A stretch of 64,000 nucleotides of DNA from Cryptomeria japonica (Eukaryota; Streptophyta; Pinopsida; Cupressales; Cupressaceae), in NCBI RefSeq assembly GCF_030272615.1, contig NC_081405.1, forward strand, positions 610,008,677-610,072,676, written 5' to 3'. The notes under the pieces were generated by a model. That model saw only the letters and a list, made by a program, of their open reading frames with translations, did no database searches and was not told the DNA's origin. The translations under genes were made by a program, and so were the position numbers. Of the stretch, positions 46,461 to 57,667 are shown in pieces. Each line of letters begins with the position of its first letter. The first letter of the stretch is position 1.

Positions 46461-48917
46461 TTAACTCAAAAAATCACTTGAATCCAATAGGTCGGATACA
46501 CGGTCAAAATCCACTGATGTCTCTATCTGGCTCAATTGTAGTGCTTTGGGAATTTGATATGAATCAATGGGAACCAATGGTCTACAAGACCATTTGTCAA
46601 CCCACTCTTTTGATTCACATTCTTCCCACAAACAATACATGTATGAAGAGCAAAAACATACCATCTGTCTTGTATAAATTACTAGTAAACTTGAATTTGA
46701 ACTCATAAATGAGTGCATGTCACTCGATCCTACAACTGTACAACAATCTAGATAGTTTTCAATGTTTGATTCAGCAATCAGCCAAAAATATCTACGAACC
46801 AATGACATACCTAGATTACCTAGACCCATTGTATACTTACACCATCGTACAATTGTTTCTGCATCTACCAACTCAACACCACCTTCGTACTTCAATTCTT
46901 CCCTGGCGAGGGCTCTTTTCACACATGCTCTTGCACCATCGTTCTCTCCCTTACCATGTCCAGCCTCAATGAAATTCCAAAAATGTTGTACACCACTTGT
47001 CACATGCATCCTTGTCAGCCAATAAAACATCCTTGCATTCTTGAATTGTGCGGTGCAATTATCTGACCATATTAAGTGTCGATTGTATCATATGTTCCTT
47101 TCCCTTAAACTATCATAGAAAACTTTAAAGCATCCTTGTACAAACTCCAATGAATGAGTACGATCATCACTTATATAGAAGTGATACTCTCATACAACCT
47201 TTCTATCCTCCTTTGTGCTATCATCTGCATGCATGAATGCTATGTGTACAAAAATAGAAACTTGTGTAGAGTGATAATACATGGATTTCACTTCATTTTG
47301 AGGTTGTAGTGTATAATTTTCAGCAAAATGAACAATAGAGACAATGGTGCCAAGAGGAAATGTTTCCTTACACAACTTGAATTGCTCATCTAACCATCGA
47401 GCTCTATGTGTATGCATTATGTACTCATAAACTAGTTTCTCTTGTAACATTTTCATAAATTGAGCTACACATATATCATTTTTCACTAGCTCACATCTCT
47501 TCAAATCTTTTCCATCTTTAACTCCATATGTGATTGTCTTGTATTTTCCAAAAGAAACTAGTTTCGTACCAATTTTATGTGTGCTCTCCAAATGTATGCA
47601 TCTTGGTAAACGTTGCAAACCACCACATATAGCACAAGAACCTTCCAAACAAGGCATCTTATAATAAATGCAACCATCATGTCTATTACATAACACACTT
47701 GAAATAAATTCTCTTGCTGACTTAGGAGGTTCTTGTATATTACATGCCTGTAGAACATCATTAGTGTGCAAAGTAGAGCAAATATGATGAAAAATATCAT
47801 AATGCATGGAAAATGCAATATGCATCCTAAAACAACATGTGGTGCATACATGATTAATCTTAATATAAAAAGGTTTTGCCATTTCAAAAAATCTTTGAGA
47901 AATTTTTATTTGAGGAAACTTTTGAAGGAATCTTTCATAAAATTTAGTTTGAGTCATATCCAAATAGTGTTTCGCATGTGGCTCATGATTTTTAGACCCA
48001 ATTTGCCTTCTAACAACATCTCCTTGGTTGGGTGATACTCTTGTGTTGTCATGCCAAAAATTTTCAATTAATGTTTTTAGTGCATCTACAACAACCTTGT
48101 CTTTGCATGGTAGTCTACCCGAGAATGCCCAAAGAGAATTATTGTTAGGTTCCTCTATTTTTTCTCACCTCTTTAATGCTTTACTTAATGTTGTTCTACT
48201 AACGTTCAATGACTTACTTGTTTTGCTTATCAAATGATCTTTTTTTATTTTCTTGCTCATTATGGTTGATGTAATGACACATCGAGTAGCATTAGAATCT
48301 TTACTACGTGATTTTGAACCAATAGATTGATATGCATCAAATAGATTTCTGACAATAGTTCTTTCACTGTTACTTTCAAATGATCTTAGGCCTAGAATTT
48401 TCATTGTCTCTCTAAAATTCAAATTTTTAATCATTTGAACAATTATTTGACATCTTGCGGTTTGATTTAAGTTTTTAAAATAGTTTTTCCATATTCTTTT
48501 AACCATTCTCCTACAAGTTCGTTCATTCATTTTATTGGGCATTGACTTCAATATAATCTCATCAATGTCAATTAGATACTTTGGTTTCCAACGAATGATT
48601 CTAGGAGGTGTTAACATCGGTGCATTATGTACATTCAATTCATCAAGTAGAGAAGGTGTAATATGTTCATCATTTAATTGATTATTCAATGCGGTATCTT
48701 CTTCAATTGCATTAGGTTCAAATGGTAAATTATCAAATGTTTCTTCTTCAATTGCATTAGGTGCATTATATTCATTTGGTAAATTGAATTGAGATGTTGA
48801 GGTTGACATACCTTCTTCTCCCATTGTTCTTATGTCACACAATTTCTTCATATACTGCCTTTGTCTTTCCTTTTGAGCCTCTCGTTGTTCCATTGTTCCT
48901 CGCTTGTTCTTTCCCAT
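46461..48917 (-). pseudogene. DDE-type transposase of the TIR transposon, 819 codons, three TGA stops
   Basis: One frame from MGKNKRGTMEQREAQKER to DLLDSSDFLS. Internal stops: TGA at 48165-48167, 47190-47192 and 47088-47090. N-terminus basic, then acidic Asn-rich. A helix-turn-helix-like SKTSKSLNVSRTTLSKALKR precedes the first stop. The core follows: KISQRFFEMAKPFYIK, Cys/His cluster (CTTCCFRMH), IVHFAENYTLQPQNEVKS, FYISDDRTHSLEF, LIWSDNCTAQFKNARMFYWL and WNFIEAGHGKGENDGARACV. To my recollection this FAENY / SDD-H / SD-QFKN / HGKG-DG order is that of a transposase-like family best known from invertebrates. There the first motif has Asp (DFAENY), but this copy has His. The enzyme would excise and reinsert the element; the stops and the His suggest it is inactive. 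Confidence 0.75.
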
Positions 48918-49254
48918 GGTTGAGATCGGTTGACCTAAATAGAATCATATTACATATATATGTAAAGAAAAGTTCAAAAATAAATAAATAACCATAAGTA
49001 TGCATCTTATTCCTATTTTTTGGAATCAAACTATTAAACAATCACAATTTAGTAATTTGAAACCATGCAAAAACAAAAAACTAATAAAAACAACAGTTCA
49101 ATCATTTGGAATCATGCAAAAAACAAAAAATTCACTTACTTTTATGTATACAACAGTGATAGAAGTGCAGACAGAGTTCAAGTGGGGCCTTCAACAACCT
49201 CAAAAACTTCTTTTGAGGCCATTGAGGATCTTGGGCAACTAGAACTATGTCTCT

Positions 49255-49440
49255 AAACCGCATACGTGCTACATTGATAACTGCATACATGCTGCTAGGC
49301 CATAAAATGTTGGCAAGCCCAACGGTATTCTTGGTTGATAAGTAGCGCGTACGCACTACTAAGCCTAAAAATGTTATCCCAGGGTATCAAATAATGGGAA
49401 TAGTACCACTTATGAGTAATAAGTACCGCATACGTGCTAC
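49255..49440 (+). repeat. Right subterminal palindromes, inner group
   Basis: Sites ACCGCATACGTGCTAC at 49257, CTGCATACATGCTGC near 49281, GTAGCGCGTACGCACTAC at 49342 and GTACCGCATACGTGCTAC at 49423. Same type as the left array, spaced about 25-80 bp, just upstream of the transposase start. Confidence 0.7.
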
Positions 49441-49467
49441 TAAGCCTTTAAAAAGTTATAGAAGGGG

Positions 49468-49695
49468 TATGGAGGAAGGGAGAGGGAGAGAGGGAGAGAA
49501 GAGGGGGGGAAGGGAGAGAGAGAGAGGAGAGGGGAGAGGGAGAGGAGAGGGGAGAGGGAGAGAGAGAGAAGAAGAGGGAGGGTGGGAGAGGGAGAGAGAG
49601 GGAGAGGAGAGGGGAGAGGGAGAGAGAGGGAGAGGAGGAAAGAAAATGGGGGGAAGGGAGAGGTAGAGGGAGGGAGAGAGGGAGAGAATCAGGGG

Positions 49696-49738
<43 letters not shown>

Positions 49739-49894
49739 AGGGAGAGGGAGAGGGAGAGAGGGAGAGGACAAGGGAGAGGGGGAGAGCGAGAGAGAGGGAG
49801 AGGAGAGGGGAGAGGGAGAGAGGGAGAGGAGAGGGGAGAGGGAGAGAGGGAGAGGTAGAGGGAGGGAGAGAGGGAGAGAAGAGGAAGAGAGGGA

Positions 49895-49946
<52 letters not shown>

Positions 49947-50448
49947 GGTAGAGGGAGAGAGAGGGAGAGAGGGAGAGGAGAGGGAGAGAGAGGGAGAGGA
50001 GAGGGGAGAGGGAGAGAGTGAGAGAGTGAGAGAAGGAGAGGAGAGGGGAGAGGGAGAGAGAGGGAGAGGAGAGGGGAGAGGGAGAGAGGGAGAGAACATG
50101 GGGGGAAGGGAGAGGTAGAGGGAGGGAGAGAGGGAGAGAAGAGGGAGAGAGGGAGAGAAGAGGGAGAGAGAGAGAGAGAGGGGGGTGGTAGAGGGAGAGA
50201 GAGGGAGAGGAGAGGGGAGAGGGAGAGAGAGGGAGAGAGGGAGAGGAGAGGGGAGAGGGAGAGAGAGGGAGAGAGGTAGAGAACATGGGGGAAAGGGAGA
50301 GGTAGAGGGAGGGAGAGAGGGAGAGAAGAGGGGGGAGGGAAGGTAGATAGGGAGAGAGGGAGAGAACATGGGGGGAAGGGAGAGGTAGAGGGAGGAAGAG
50401 AGGGAGAGAAGAGGGGCGAGGGAAGGTAGAGAGAGGGAGAGAGGGAAG

Positions 50449-50518
<70 letters not shown>

Positions 50519-50723
50519 GGAGGGAAGGAGAGAGAGAGAGGGGAGGGAAGGTAGAGACAGGAAGAGAGAGAAGAGGGGGGAGGGAAGGTAGAGAGAGAGA
50601 GAGAGAGGGGGGGTGGGAGAGGGAGAGAGGGAGAGGGAGAGGAGAGGGGAGAGGGAGAGAGGGGGAGAGAGTCAGAGGAGAGGGGAGAGAGAAAGAGAGG
50701 GAGAGGAGGGGGAAAGGGAGAGA

Positions 50724-50754
<31 letters not shown>

Positions 50755-51011
50755 GGGGTGGGAGAGGGAGAGAGAGGGAGAGGAGAGAGAGAGAGGGGGG
50801 GTGTGAGAGGGGAGAGAGAGGTAGAGGAGAGGGGAGAGGGAGAGGGAGAGAACATGGGGGGAAGGGGAGAGGTAGAGGGAGGAGAGAGGGAAGGAGGGAG
50901 AGAGAGAGGGAAGGAGGCGAAGGAGAGAGAGAGAGAGAGAGAGAGGAGAGAGGAGAAGAGAGAGAGAGAGAGAGAGAGAAGATGGGGGTGGGAGAGGGAG
51001 AGAGAGAGAGA

Positions 51012-51073
<62 letters not shown>

Positions 51074-51320
51074 AAAGGGGGAGAGAGAGAGGAGAGGGGA
51101 GAGGGAGAGAGGGAGAGAGGGAGAGGAGATAGGAGAGGGAGAGAGAGGGAGAGGAGAGGGGAGAGGAGAGGGAGAGAGGGGAGAGGAGGAGGGGAGAGGG
51201 AGAGTGAGGGAGAGGGAGAGAGAGAGGGAGAGAGGGAGAGAACATGAGGGGAAGGAGAGGCAGAGGGGAGGGAGAGAGGGAGAGAAGAGGGGGGAGGGAA
51301 GGTAGAGAGGGAGAGAGTAA

Positions 51321-51370
<50 letters not shown>

Positions 51371-51489
51371 TGGGAGAGGGGGAGAGAGGGAGGGGAGAGG
51401 GGGAGGAGGAGGGAGAGAGGGAGAGGAGGGGGAAGAGGGAGAGAGAGGGAGAGAACATGGGGGGAAGGGAGAGGTAGAGGGAGGGAGAG
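49468..51489 (+). repeat. 2-kb polypurine tract, (GA/GGGA)n
   Basis: Nearly pure A/G on the plus strand, built from GGGAGA and GA runs, with rare T or C. An embedded longer unit 'gaacatggggggaagggaga' recurs near 50092, 50280, 50365, 50850, 51239 and 51453, showing higher-order repetition. A shorter purine run lies at 51583-51671. The direct repeat 'agaagtgcagacacagtt' flanks the tract (49159 and 51551). Such mirror-symmetric tracts can form triplex DNA. Confidence 0.95.
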
Positions 51490-51625
51490 AATACATGATA
51501 AAAATCAAAGAGGAAGTTGTAGATAAGAAAATAAATTCACTTACTTCTATAGAAGTGCAGACACAGTTGCAGTGGGGTATGGAGGGAGAGAAGAAGAGAA
51601 AGAGGGATGGGGTATGGAGGGAAGG

Positions 51626-51674
<49 letters not shown>

Positions 51675-51689
51675 TATGCGTTTTGAGAG

Positions 51690-51845
51690 GGAGAGATGAT
51701 ACACTTACATGTGTAAATATATGTTTAATATATTATATGTATATAAACATATTATATATACAATGTCATATTATACACATATTATATATTACATATATTA
51801 TATGAATATACACATATTATACATAGAATATAATATTATACAATA
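51690..51845. repeat. AT-rich 'atattatat' repeat
   Basis: Repeated 'cacatattatatatta' and 'tatattatatg' motifs between the purine tract and the outer palindromes. Low complexity; no gene. Confidence 0.7.
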
Positions 51846-51888
51846 GTGCATACGTGTTATTTAATGGGAAACATTCGCGTACGCGCTT
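51846..51888 (+). repeat. Right subterminal palindromes, outer group
   Basis: GTGCATACGTGTTAT at 51847 and TCGCGTACGCGCTT at 51875, same type as the left array. The array is cut by the N gap, so more copies may be missing. Confidence 0.65.
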
Positions 51889-52388
51889 NNNNNNNNNNNN
51901 NNNNNNNNNNNNNNNNNNNNNNNNNNNNNNNNNNNNNNNNNNNNNNNNNNNNNNNNNNNNNNNNNNNNNNNNNNNNNNNNNNNNNNNNNNNNNNNNNNNN
52001 NNNNNNNNNNNNNNNNNNNNNNNNNNNNNNNNNNNNNNNNNNNNNNNNNNNNNNNNNNNNNNNNNNNNNNNNNNNNNNNNNNNNNNNNNNNNNNNNNNNN
52101 NNNNNNNNNNNNNNNNNNNNNNNNNNNNNNNNNNNNNNNNNNNNNNNNNNNNNNNNNNNNNNNNNNNNNNNNNNNNNNNNNNNNNNNNNNNNNNNNNNNN
52201 NNNNNNNNNNNNNNNNNNNNNNNNNNNNNNNNNNNNNNNNNNNNNNNNNNNNNNNNNNNNNNNNNNNNNNNNNNNNNNNNNNNNNNNNNNNNNNNNNNNN
52301 NNNNNNNNNNNNNNNNNNNNNNNNNNNNNNNNNNNNNNNNNNNNNNNNNNNNNNNNNNNNNNNNNNNNNNNNNNNNNNNNNNNNNNNN
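51889..52388. other. Assembly gap, 500 N
   Basis: Exactly 500 N, so probably a placeholder of unknown true length. It falls inside the right end of the TIR transposon, next to the palindromes and the purine tract. Confidence 0.98.
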
Positions 52389-52702
52389 TCACTCTTAAAT
52401 ATCTTTTTACCAAAGGATTTGTCAAAATACTAAATCTAACTATGACTTTTTTGATGTGCACGTCAGACACCATGTTATGTTTTTCAGAAAAAAATAGGGT
52501 CAGTTTTTCGTGCGTGAAGGATTTGACCCCTTAATCTTATCCAATTCTTAAAAGGTTTAGTAGTTTGGAAACTAGATTCAAAGTAATATAATATTTGTTG
52601 TTTGATTATCTTCATATCTTGAGTGGATGACTTTCAAATTTTGCCTCTAAGTTCAAGTTCACCTAATTTCAGAAAAAAAGTGTCCACTTATACCCCCCTT
52701 TT
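52389..52702. other. Right terminal region of TIR transposon
   Basis: About 314 bp between the gap and the right terminal inverted repeat. No coding motif. It contains GTGTCCACTTA near 52680, the continuation of inverted similarity with 33912-33919. Confidence 0.6.
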
Positions 52703-52728
52703 TGACCACCATCTTTGTGCACTTACCC
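52703..52728 (-). repeat. Right terminal inverted repeat
   Basis: The minus strand reads GGGTAAGTGCACAAAGATGG and six further bases, pairing with 33881-33906 with three mismatches, and is followed on the plus strand by AAAA. Confidence 0.8.
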
Positions 52729-55700
52729 AAAACTAATATTCCAGATTTCTGACTGAAGATACACTAGTAGAGGATATGACAAGAAGACTCCTCCTCCCTA
52801 CAACAAAGAGAACACCTATTAGGAAAAACAAATCCACACTTATGGAGATTATCAAGACTTAACACCTTATTTTGGATAAAAATCCAAAAGAAGATATTAA
52901 TTTTGGGCGTCACCTTCTTTATCCACACTTTAACCCACAAAGGGATCTCGTTTGGAACTTTGTTGTGGATAGACACTGCTGAAGACACAAAATGTTTCCC
53001 ATCTGAAGTTCCCTCCAAATTAGACAATCCTAAACGTTGTCCATAAAATTTTTAGAAGAAAGCAGAATCTCTAGAATTTTAACCCCGGACAAAGCAAGTT
53101 GAACTCAATCCACTTCCCATTTCTCCGATAGTCTCTAACAAAGACTCCATGCCTATTTTTGAACCAGTCTTTCCATTCCTTAAGGATAGGAATTTCCTCC
53201 AGCGGTTTATCCATAAGCCATCTATCCTCCCAAAATCTAATAATTCTCTCATTCCCCAATTTGCACATTCTTCCAGCTACTGCCCAATCTTTAGGCATTT
53301 GAACTGCATTCCAAATTGCAAATCCTTCAATGAAGAAAGTATTTTCCATAAATTCCTCCTTAAATGGTTGCATGTAAAGGTATTTATTTTTCCAAATTAA
53401 ATTCCATTCTCTTTCCTCCCCTTTCATTCTCCAAACTTATTTAGCTAATAATGAGTTATTCATAGCTATAATATTCCTTAGTCTGAAACCCCCATACGCC
53501 TTAGGAGTACAAATATTATTCCAAGAAATAAGGGGGATTCCATTTTTATCTTCCACTCCCAACCATAAGAATTTATTTTGAATTCTTTCAATTGCCTCTG
53601 CAAACTTTCTAGGGATTTTAAATAGATTGAGAACATAGATAGGCAAATTTTGAGGGTAGCTTTAAGCAACGTCACCTTTCCCGCTTGGCTAAGGAGGGCT
53701 CCTTTCCACCACGCCAACTTGCTATTGAATCTATCCACTAGCTTCATCTAGAAACTCTCTAAAAGCTTCAAACATAGAGGGAGAACCAAATAGGTTGAAG
53801 GAAACTCAAAAATTTTGCATCCAAGGATTCTTTCTATCCTCCTTTGTCTATCATCAGGGGTATTGATAAAGAACAAAGAACTCTTATCCCAATTAATTTT
53901 TTGACCAGAAGCAGTTTCATAGGAATCCATAACACTCTTCATGTTTCTCACTTCCCTAATGGTAGCTTCTCCCATTGTGATAGAATCGTCAACAAACTAT
54001 TCATGAGTATAGGTTATGTTGGAAGATGAAGGTTTACGGCCTTTGAGTTTCCCTTCTTCCACATTTCTCATAATAAATCTACCCAAACTTTCAGCCAAAA
54101 TAGTAAACAAGATAGGAGAGATGGGATCCCACTATCTTAGGCCTCTAGTGTTTTTGAAGAAACTAGAAGGGGATCCATTAATAATAATTGCAGAGGTAGA
54201 AGTTCTAGTCAACTAAGAACAAATCTGAATCACCTTTTCCACAAACCCAAAAGATTTCATAATTCTGAAAAGGAACTGCCAATTCACTCTGTCATATGCC
54301 TTAGACATATCCAGCTTAAGGAAAAAACCCTACTTATAAGTAGGAGTTAAAGAATGAATGTTCTCATGAACATAATTAATAGAATCCTGAATCTGTCTAC
54401 TAGGGACAAAACCATTTTGCTAAGTTGAAATAATGCGGGGAAGAATATCCAGCATTCTAGAAGTAAGAACCTTAGATATAATCTTGTAAATAGAAATACA
54501 AAGGCTAATAGATCTGAACTTATTAAGTGAATTAGCTCCAGAGATCTTAGGAATAAGAATGATAAACGTAGCATTGAGTTCTTTTAGAAGCCTCCTTGAA
54601 CCAAAGAATTCTTTAACTCCATTACAAATATGACTCTACACAATATACCAAAAGTTCCTGAAAAAGAACATAGTGAATCCATCCAGACCAGGAGACTTAT
54701 CTCCATGAAAATAAAACATAGCCTTTTTGATTTCCTGACTCAAAGAGATCCAAGATAGATTTTTGTTGTCATCTTCATTTAAAATAGGAGGGATAGCTTG
54801 AGCAAGAAGATCTTGGTTTCTGATATCCAGTACCTCCACCCCTCCCAACAGATTACTAAAAAAATTCATAGCTTCCTTTCTTATTTTATTTTCATTCAAT
54901 AAAATCCCCCTATTCTAGGATAATCTAGAAATCTTGTTTGCCACCCTATGCTTTAGAGTAGTCAAGTGAAAAAACTGGGTGTTTTTGTCACCTTCCTTCA
55001 AATACAATGCTCTTGATATTTGTCTCCAAAAGGTTTCTTCATTACAGACAATTTCATGGTATTTAGACAAAAACCCATTTTCAACATTTCTCAAATCCTT
55101 AGAAAGCCCTTCCTCTTGGATTTTCTCTTGAACATATTTTATATCAATCTTAATTTGAGCTTTACTTTTAAAGATATCTCCAAAATTCTCTTTGTTCCAG
55201 ATCTTGACTAACTTGTATAATGTTAAACTTTTTGGCAACTCTGAATAAGGTCATTCCCTCAATCTCTGAATTCCACCATTCAACAACATAGACTTCCAAC
55301 AACAGGTGGGATAACCATGCTTTTTCAAATCTAAAAGGAAAATTTTGCTTAGCAAAAGTTGAGTTGGAAGTGAAAGAAATAGGATAATGATCATATCCAA
55401 TCTTAATAATTGACACCAAAGAGCAGTTATACTTAGAAAGCCAATTAGGAGAAATAAGGGATATATCCAACCTTACTTGAATAAGATCAGAACTAGTTCT
55501 TCGATTGGTCCAAGTGTAATTTATCCCTTGGAGATCCACATCCATCAAATCTTGATCATTACTAAAATCCATAAGATCTTTTCTACCCTCCAGTTGTAGA
55601 GGGAGGCCTCCCATCTTTGCATCCTCTTTTAAAGGAGTATTGAAATCTACCATGATCATCCCTCTTTTTTCAGCAAAACTTAATCTGTCTTCAGCCAGGC

Positions 55701-56061
55701 TCCTCCAAAATTAAATTCTTCTAGCTTTAGAATTAGGTGCATAAACATTAGTGATAACCCATTCAAAGTTATCCTTAATATGTTCAAGCAATACTGAGGT
55801 CATATTGACCCCTGAAGCAATTTCCTTACCTATAATAGTGTTCTGATTCCAAAAGATAGTTGTACCTCTTGAGGAACCATTCGAATTGGTTCCTATCAAC
55901 CCATTACTTTTGAATATTCTAGTTCTTTACACTTTATCCTTATACATCTTAGTTTCCTGAATAAGTACTACATCCATTTTATTATCTCTAACAATATTAT
56001 GGAACACATCCTGCTTATAGGGGGTATTCAAACCTCTAATATTCCAAGATATTATCTTCAT
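52729..56061 (-). pseudogene. LINE ORF2, main part: endonuclease, reverse transcriptase, zf-RVT
   Basis: Starts at ATG 56061 (MKIISWNIRGLNTPYK), the classic APE-type endonuclease start. The endonuclease continues with VLIQETKM, DFNTPL (about 55640), NYTWTNRR and YDHYPI. Reverse transcriptase motifs: GDKSPGLDGF (about 54680-54710), LKLDMSKAYDRVNW (about 54280-54320), NGFVPSRQIQDSINY (about 54370-54415), and the catalytic box FVDD at 53979-53990, where FADD or YADD is usual. The zf-RVT region (KINIFFWIFIQNKVLSLDNL, CSLCCREEESSCHIL) ends at the DNA transposon insertion. Numerous stops and frame changes. ORF2 nicks the target and reverse-transcribes the LINE RNA. The RNase H part is at 24346-25031. 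Confidence 0.85.
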
Positions 56062-56096
56062 ACTTTAACTGGGGATAAGGTTGACTCAATGGAGCT

Positions 56097-57667
56097 CTAT
56101 GTTCCATCAACATGATTCTTCCATCTTTCTTGTTCCCTATAATTCTTTAAGGAAGGTCTCCCCTCCTTTTTTCTCTGACTTCCAACATCTACCCCTTTCT
56201 TATTCTTGCTTCTAGTTGAGATACCTACATTGGGTCCTCCTTTATTTGACTTACCTTCTTTAGTACCGAAAATCCTAAGATTTTCCTCAATAACCACCAT
56301 TTACAAACTTTTAGGAGGAGTTTTACATTGGGAATTTAGGATCATATTTCCATTATGCTTCAGACTTCCACTAGTTAATAACAACAAAGGCTCGGTATCT
56401 GAAATATTATAGTCCCACGCTTCACTAAAATTTTCCTCATTTTCTTTATTATTAGATGAAGTTGAAGCATCATCATAGGAACTCTCATCAAATTTACCCT
56501 GGATGATAGGACCAACCTTCTCATCCTCTAATTCATATTTTTTAACCTTTTCTTCTTTCCCATACTCTTCCTCCTTGTTGCTTTCTTTATAATTGTTAGA
56601 ATAGTCACAAACAAATTTTTCAATGTTACTATTCACACCCTTCTTTTCCTCATTTTCCATCTCAGTCACTTCCTTCTCCGGGACAACCTCTAAAGTTAGG
56701 TCATCATTCTTCCCTTTCATTTGCCATTTCTACTTCAAGTTTCTATCATTTTTACTAATCTTACTCTTCTTAAGCGAGCAAGATTTCTCTCTATGACCCG
56801 ACTTTTTACAATGAAAACAAACAAACGGGAGAGTTTCATATTCAATCACTTGGGTCCATTTCCCTATTTTAGATAGGATCTCAATAGATTGAGGCATATC
56901 CATCATTTTATTAAAATTCATACAAATACGAGCAAAAACCAGCTTGGATTTAGCAGTTGTTATTAGGTCGATTGAAAGAAGTTCACCAAATGATCCCACG
57001 ATTCCTTTAAAGAATTCTTCAATCCAGAATTTTAGTGGAAGGCCAGGGAGACGCGTCCACATAGGTGCCGATACAAAAAAGGACTCATCCAATGGGAGGT
57101 TAGGAGCCCAATTCTGTAAAGCCAAGTTTGAATTGCAAAACATCCATAGCCCTTCGCAAAGCACTTTATTCATATCTTCTTCATTATTAAAGGAAAAGGA
57201 AAAAAACCCCTAGGCAAAGCCGCCACATCCACTTGACCTTTGAGAATCCATTTCCTCCTTATGAAATTCCTTACAACATCAATGTTAGGTCTAAAACCAA
57301 CAAACCTTCCCACTAAGGTCATAGCTAAGACAGACACAGTGAAATCAACCAGCTTATCCATAACAGAAATAGCAAAAACCCCTATTGTCGGATCAGAGAT
57401 ATTTTTAACTTTCGGAAGACCAGATTTCACCAGAGGCCTGACTCCAAAAAGAGAAGACCATTTCTTTTATTTATCTCTATCATATGGGTCCCTAGTTTTG
57501 GAAACCTTCTCTTCCACCAATTTGACTATCATCTTGTCTCCCCCGGTACCCTGAGAAACCTAGGGACTTGCATGATTACCAGCTCCACCCGCAGAAAGAC
57601 TGCCATCCCCAGATTTGAAATTTGAATTTCCCGCTTGCCACTCCACTTGTCGTTCCTCTCCACCCAT
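56097..57667 (-). pseudogene. LINE ORF1: DUF4283 and CCHC zinc knuckle
   Basis: Starts at ATG 57667 (MGGEERQVEW). The DUF4283-like region covers 57360-56990 (VGRFVGFRPNIDVVRNFIRR, MFCNSNLALQNWAPN, MWTRLPGLPLKFW), broken by a frameshift near the A7 run at 57201. A knuckle CFHCKKSGHREKSC follows at about 56780-56822. The C-terminal part is acidic, then basic (GRPSLKNYREQERWKNH), with one stop near 56301. It ends 35 bp before the ORF2 start. Plant LINE ORF1 proteins of this type bind the element RNA. Confidence 0.8.

Larger units (their letters stand above)
33881..52728. mobile_element. Large TIR DNA transposon with two convergent genes, superfamily unassigned
   Basis: The ends are inverted copies: 33881-33906 and the reverse complement of 52703-52728 agree at 23 of 26 positions (core ACAAAGATGGTGGTCA), with a shared GTGGACAC a little further in. 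AAAA flanks both ends (33877-33880 and 52729-52732), consistent with a 4-bp target duplication. The flanking LINE zf-RVT sequence joins across it. Contents from left: palindrome array, 10-exon gene (plus), with a copia element in its last intron, 359-bp tandem array, transposase gene (minus), more palindromes, 2-kb polypurine tract and a 500-N gap. Without the copia it is about 12.9 kb plus the true gap size. Confidence 0.8.

Noticed and set aside
49394-51508. Several long open frames (up to 589 codons) of Ser/Pro/Leu or Arg/Glu/Gly on both strands
   Set aside because: They are by-products of the polypurine repeat, which lacks stops in most frames; no domain or start context.
51817-52534. Open frames spanning the N run
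   Set aside because: They exist only because N is not read as stop.
52690-52728. The 'gaccaccatctttgtgcac' sequence as a dispersed LINE feature
   Set aside because: It occurs in opposite orientation at 33881 relative to the LINE pieces and removing the interval restores the zf-RVT region, so it is a terminal inverted repeat.
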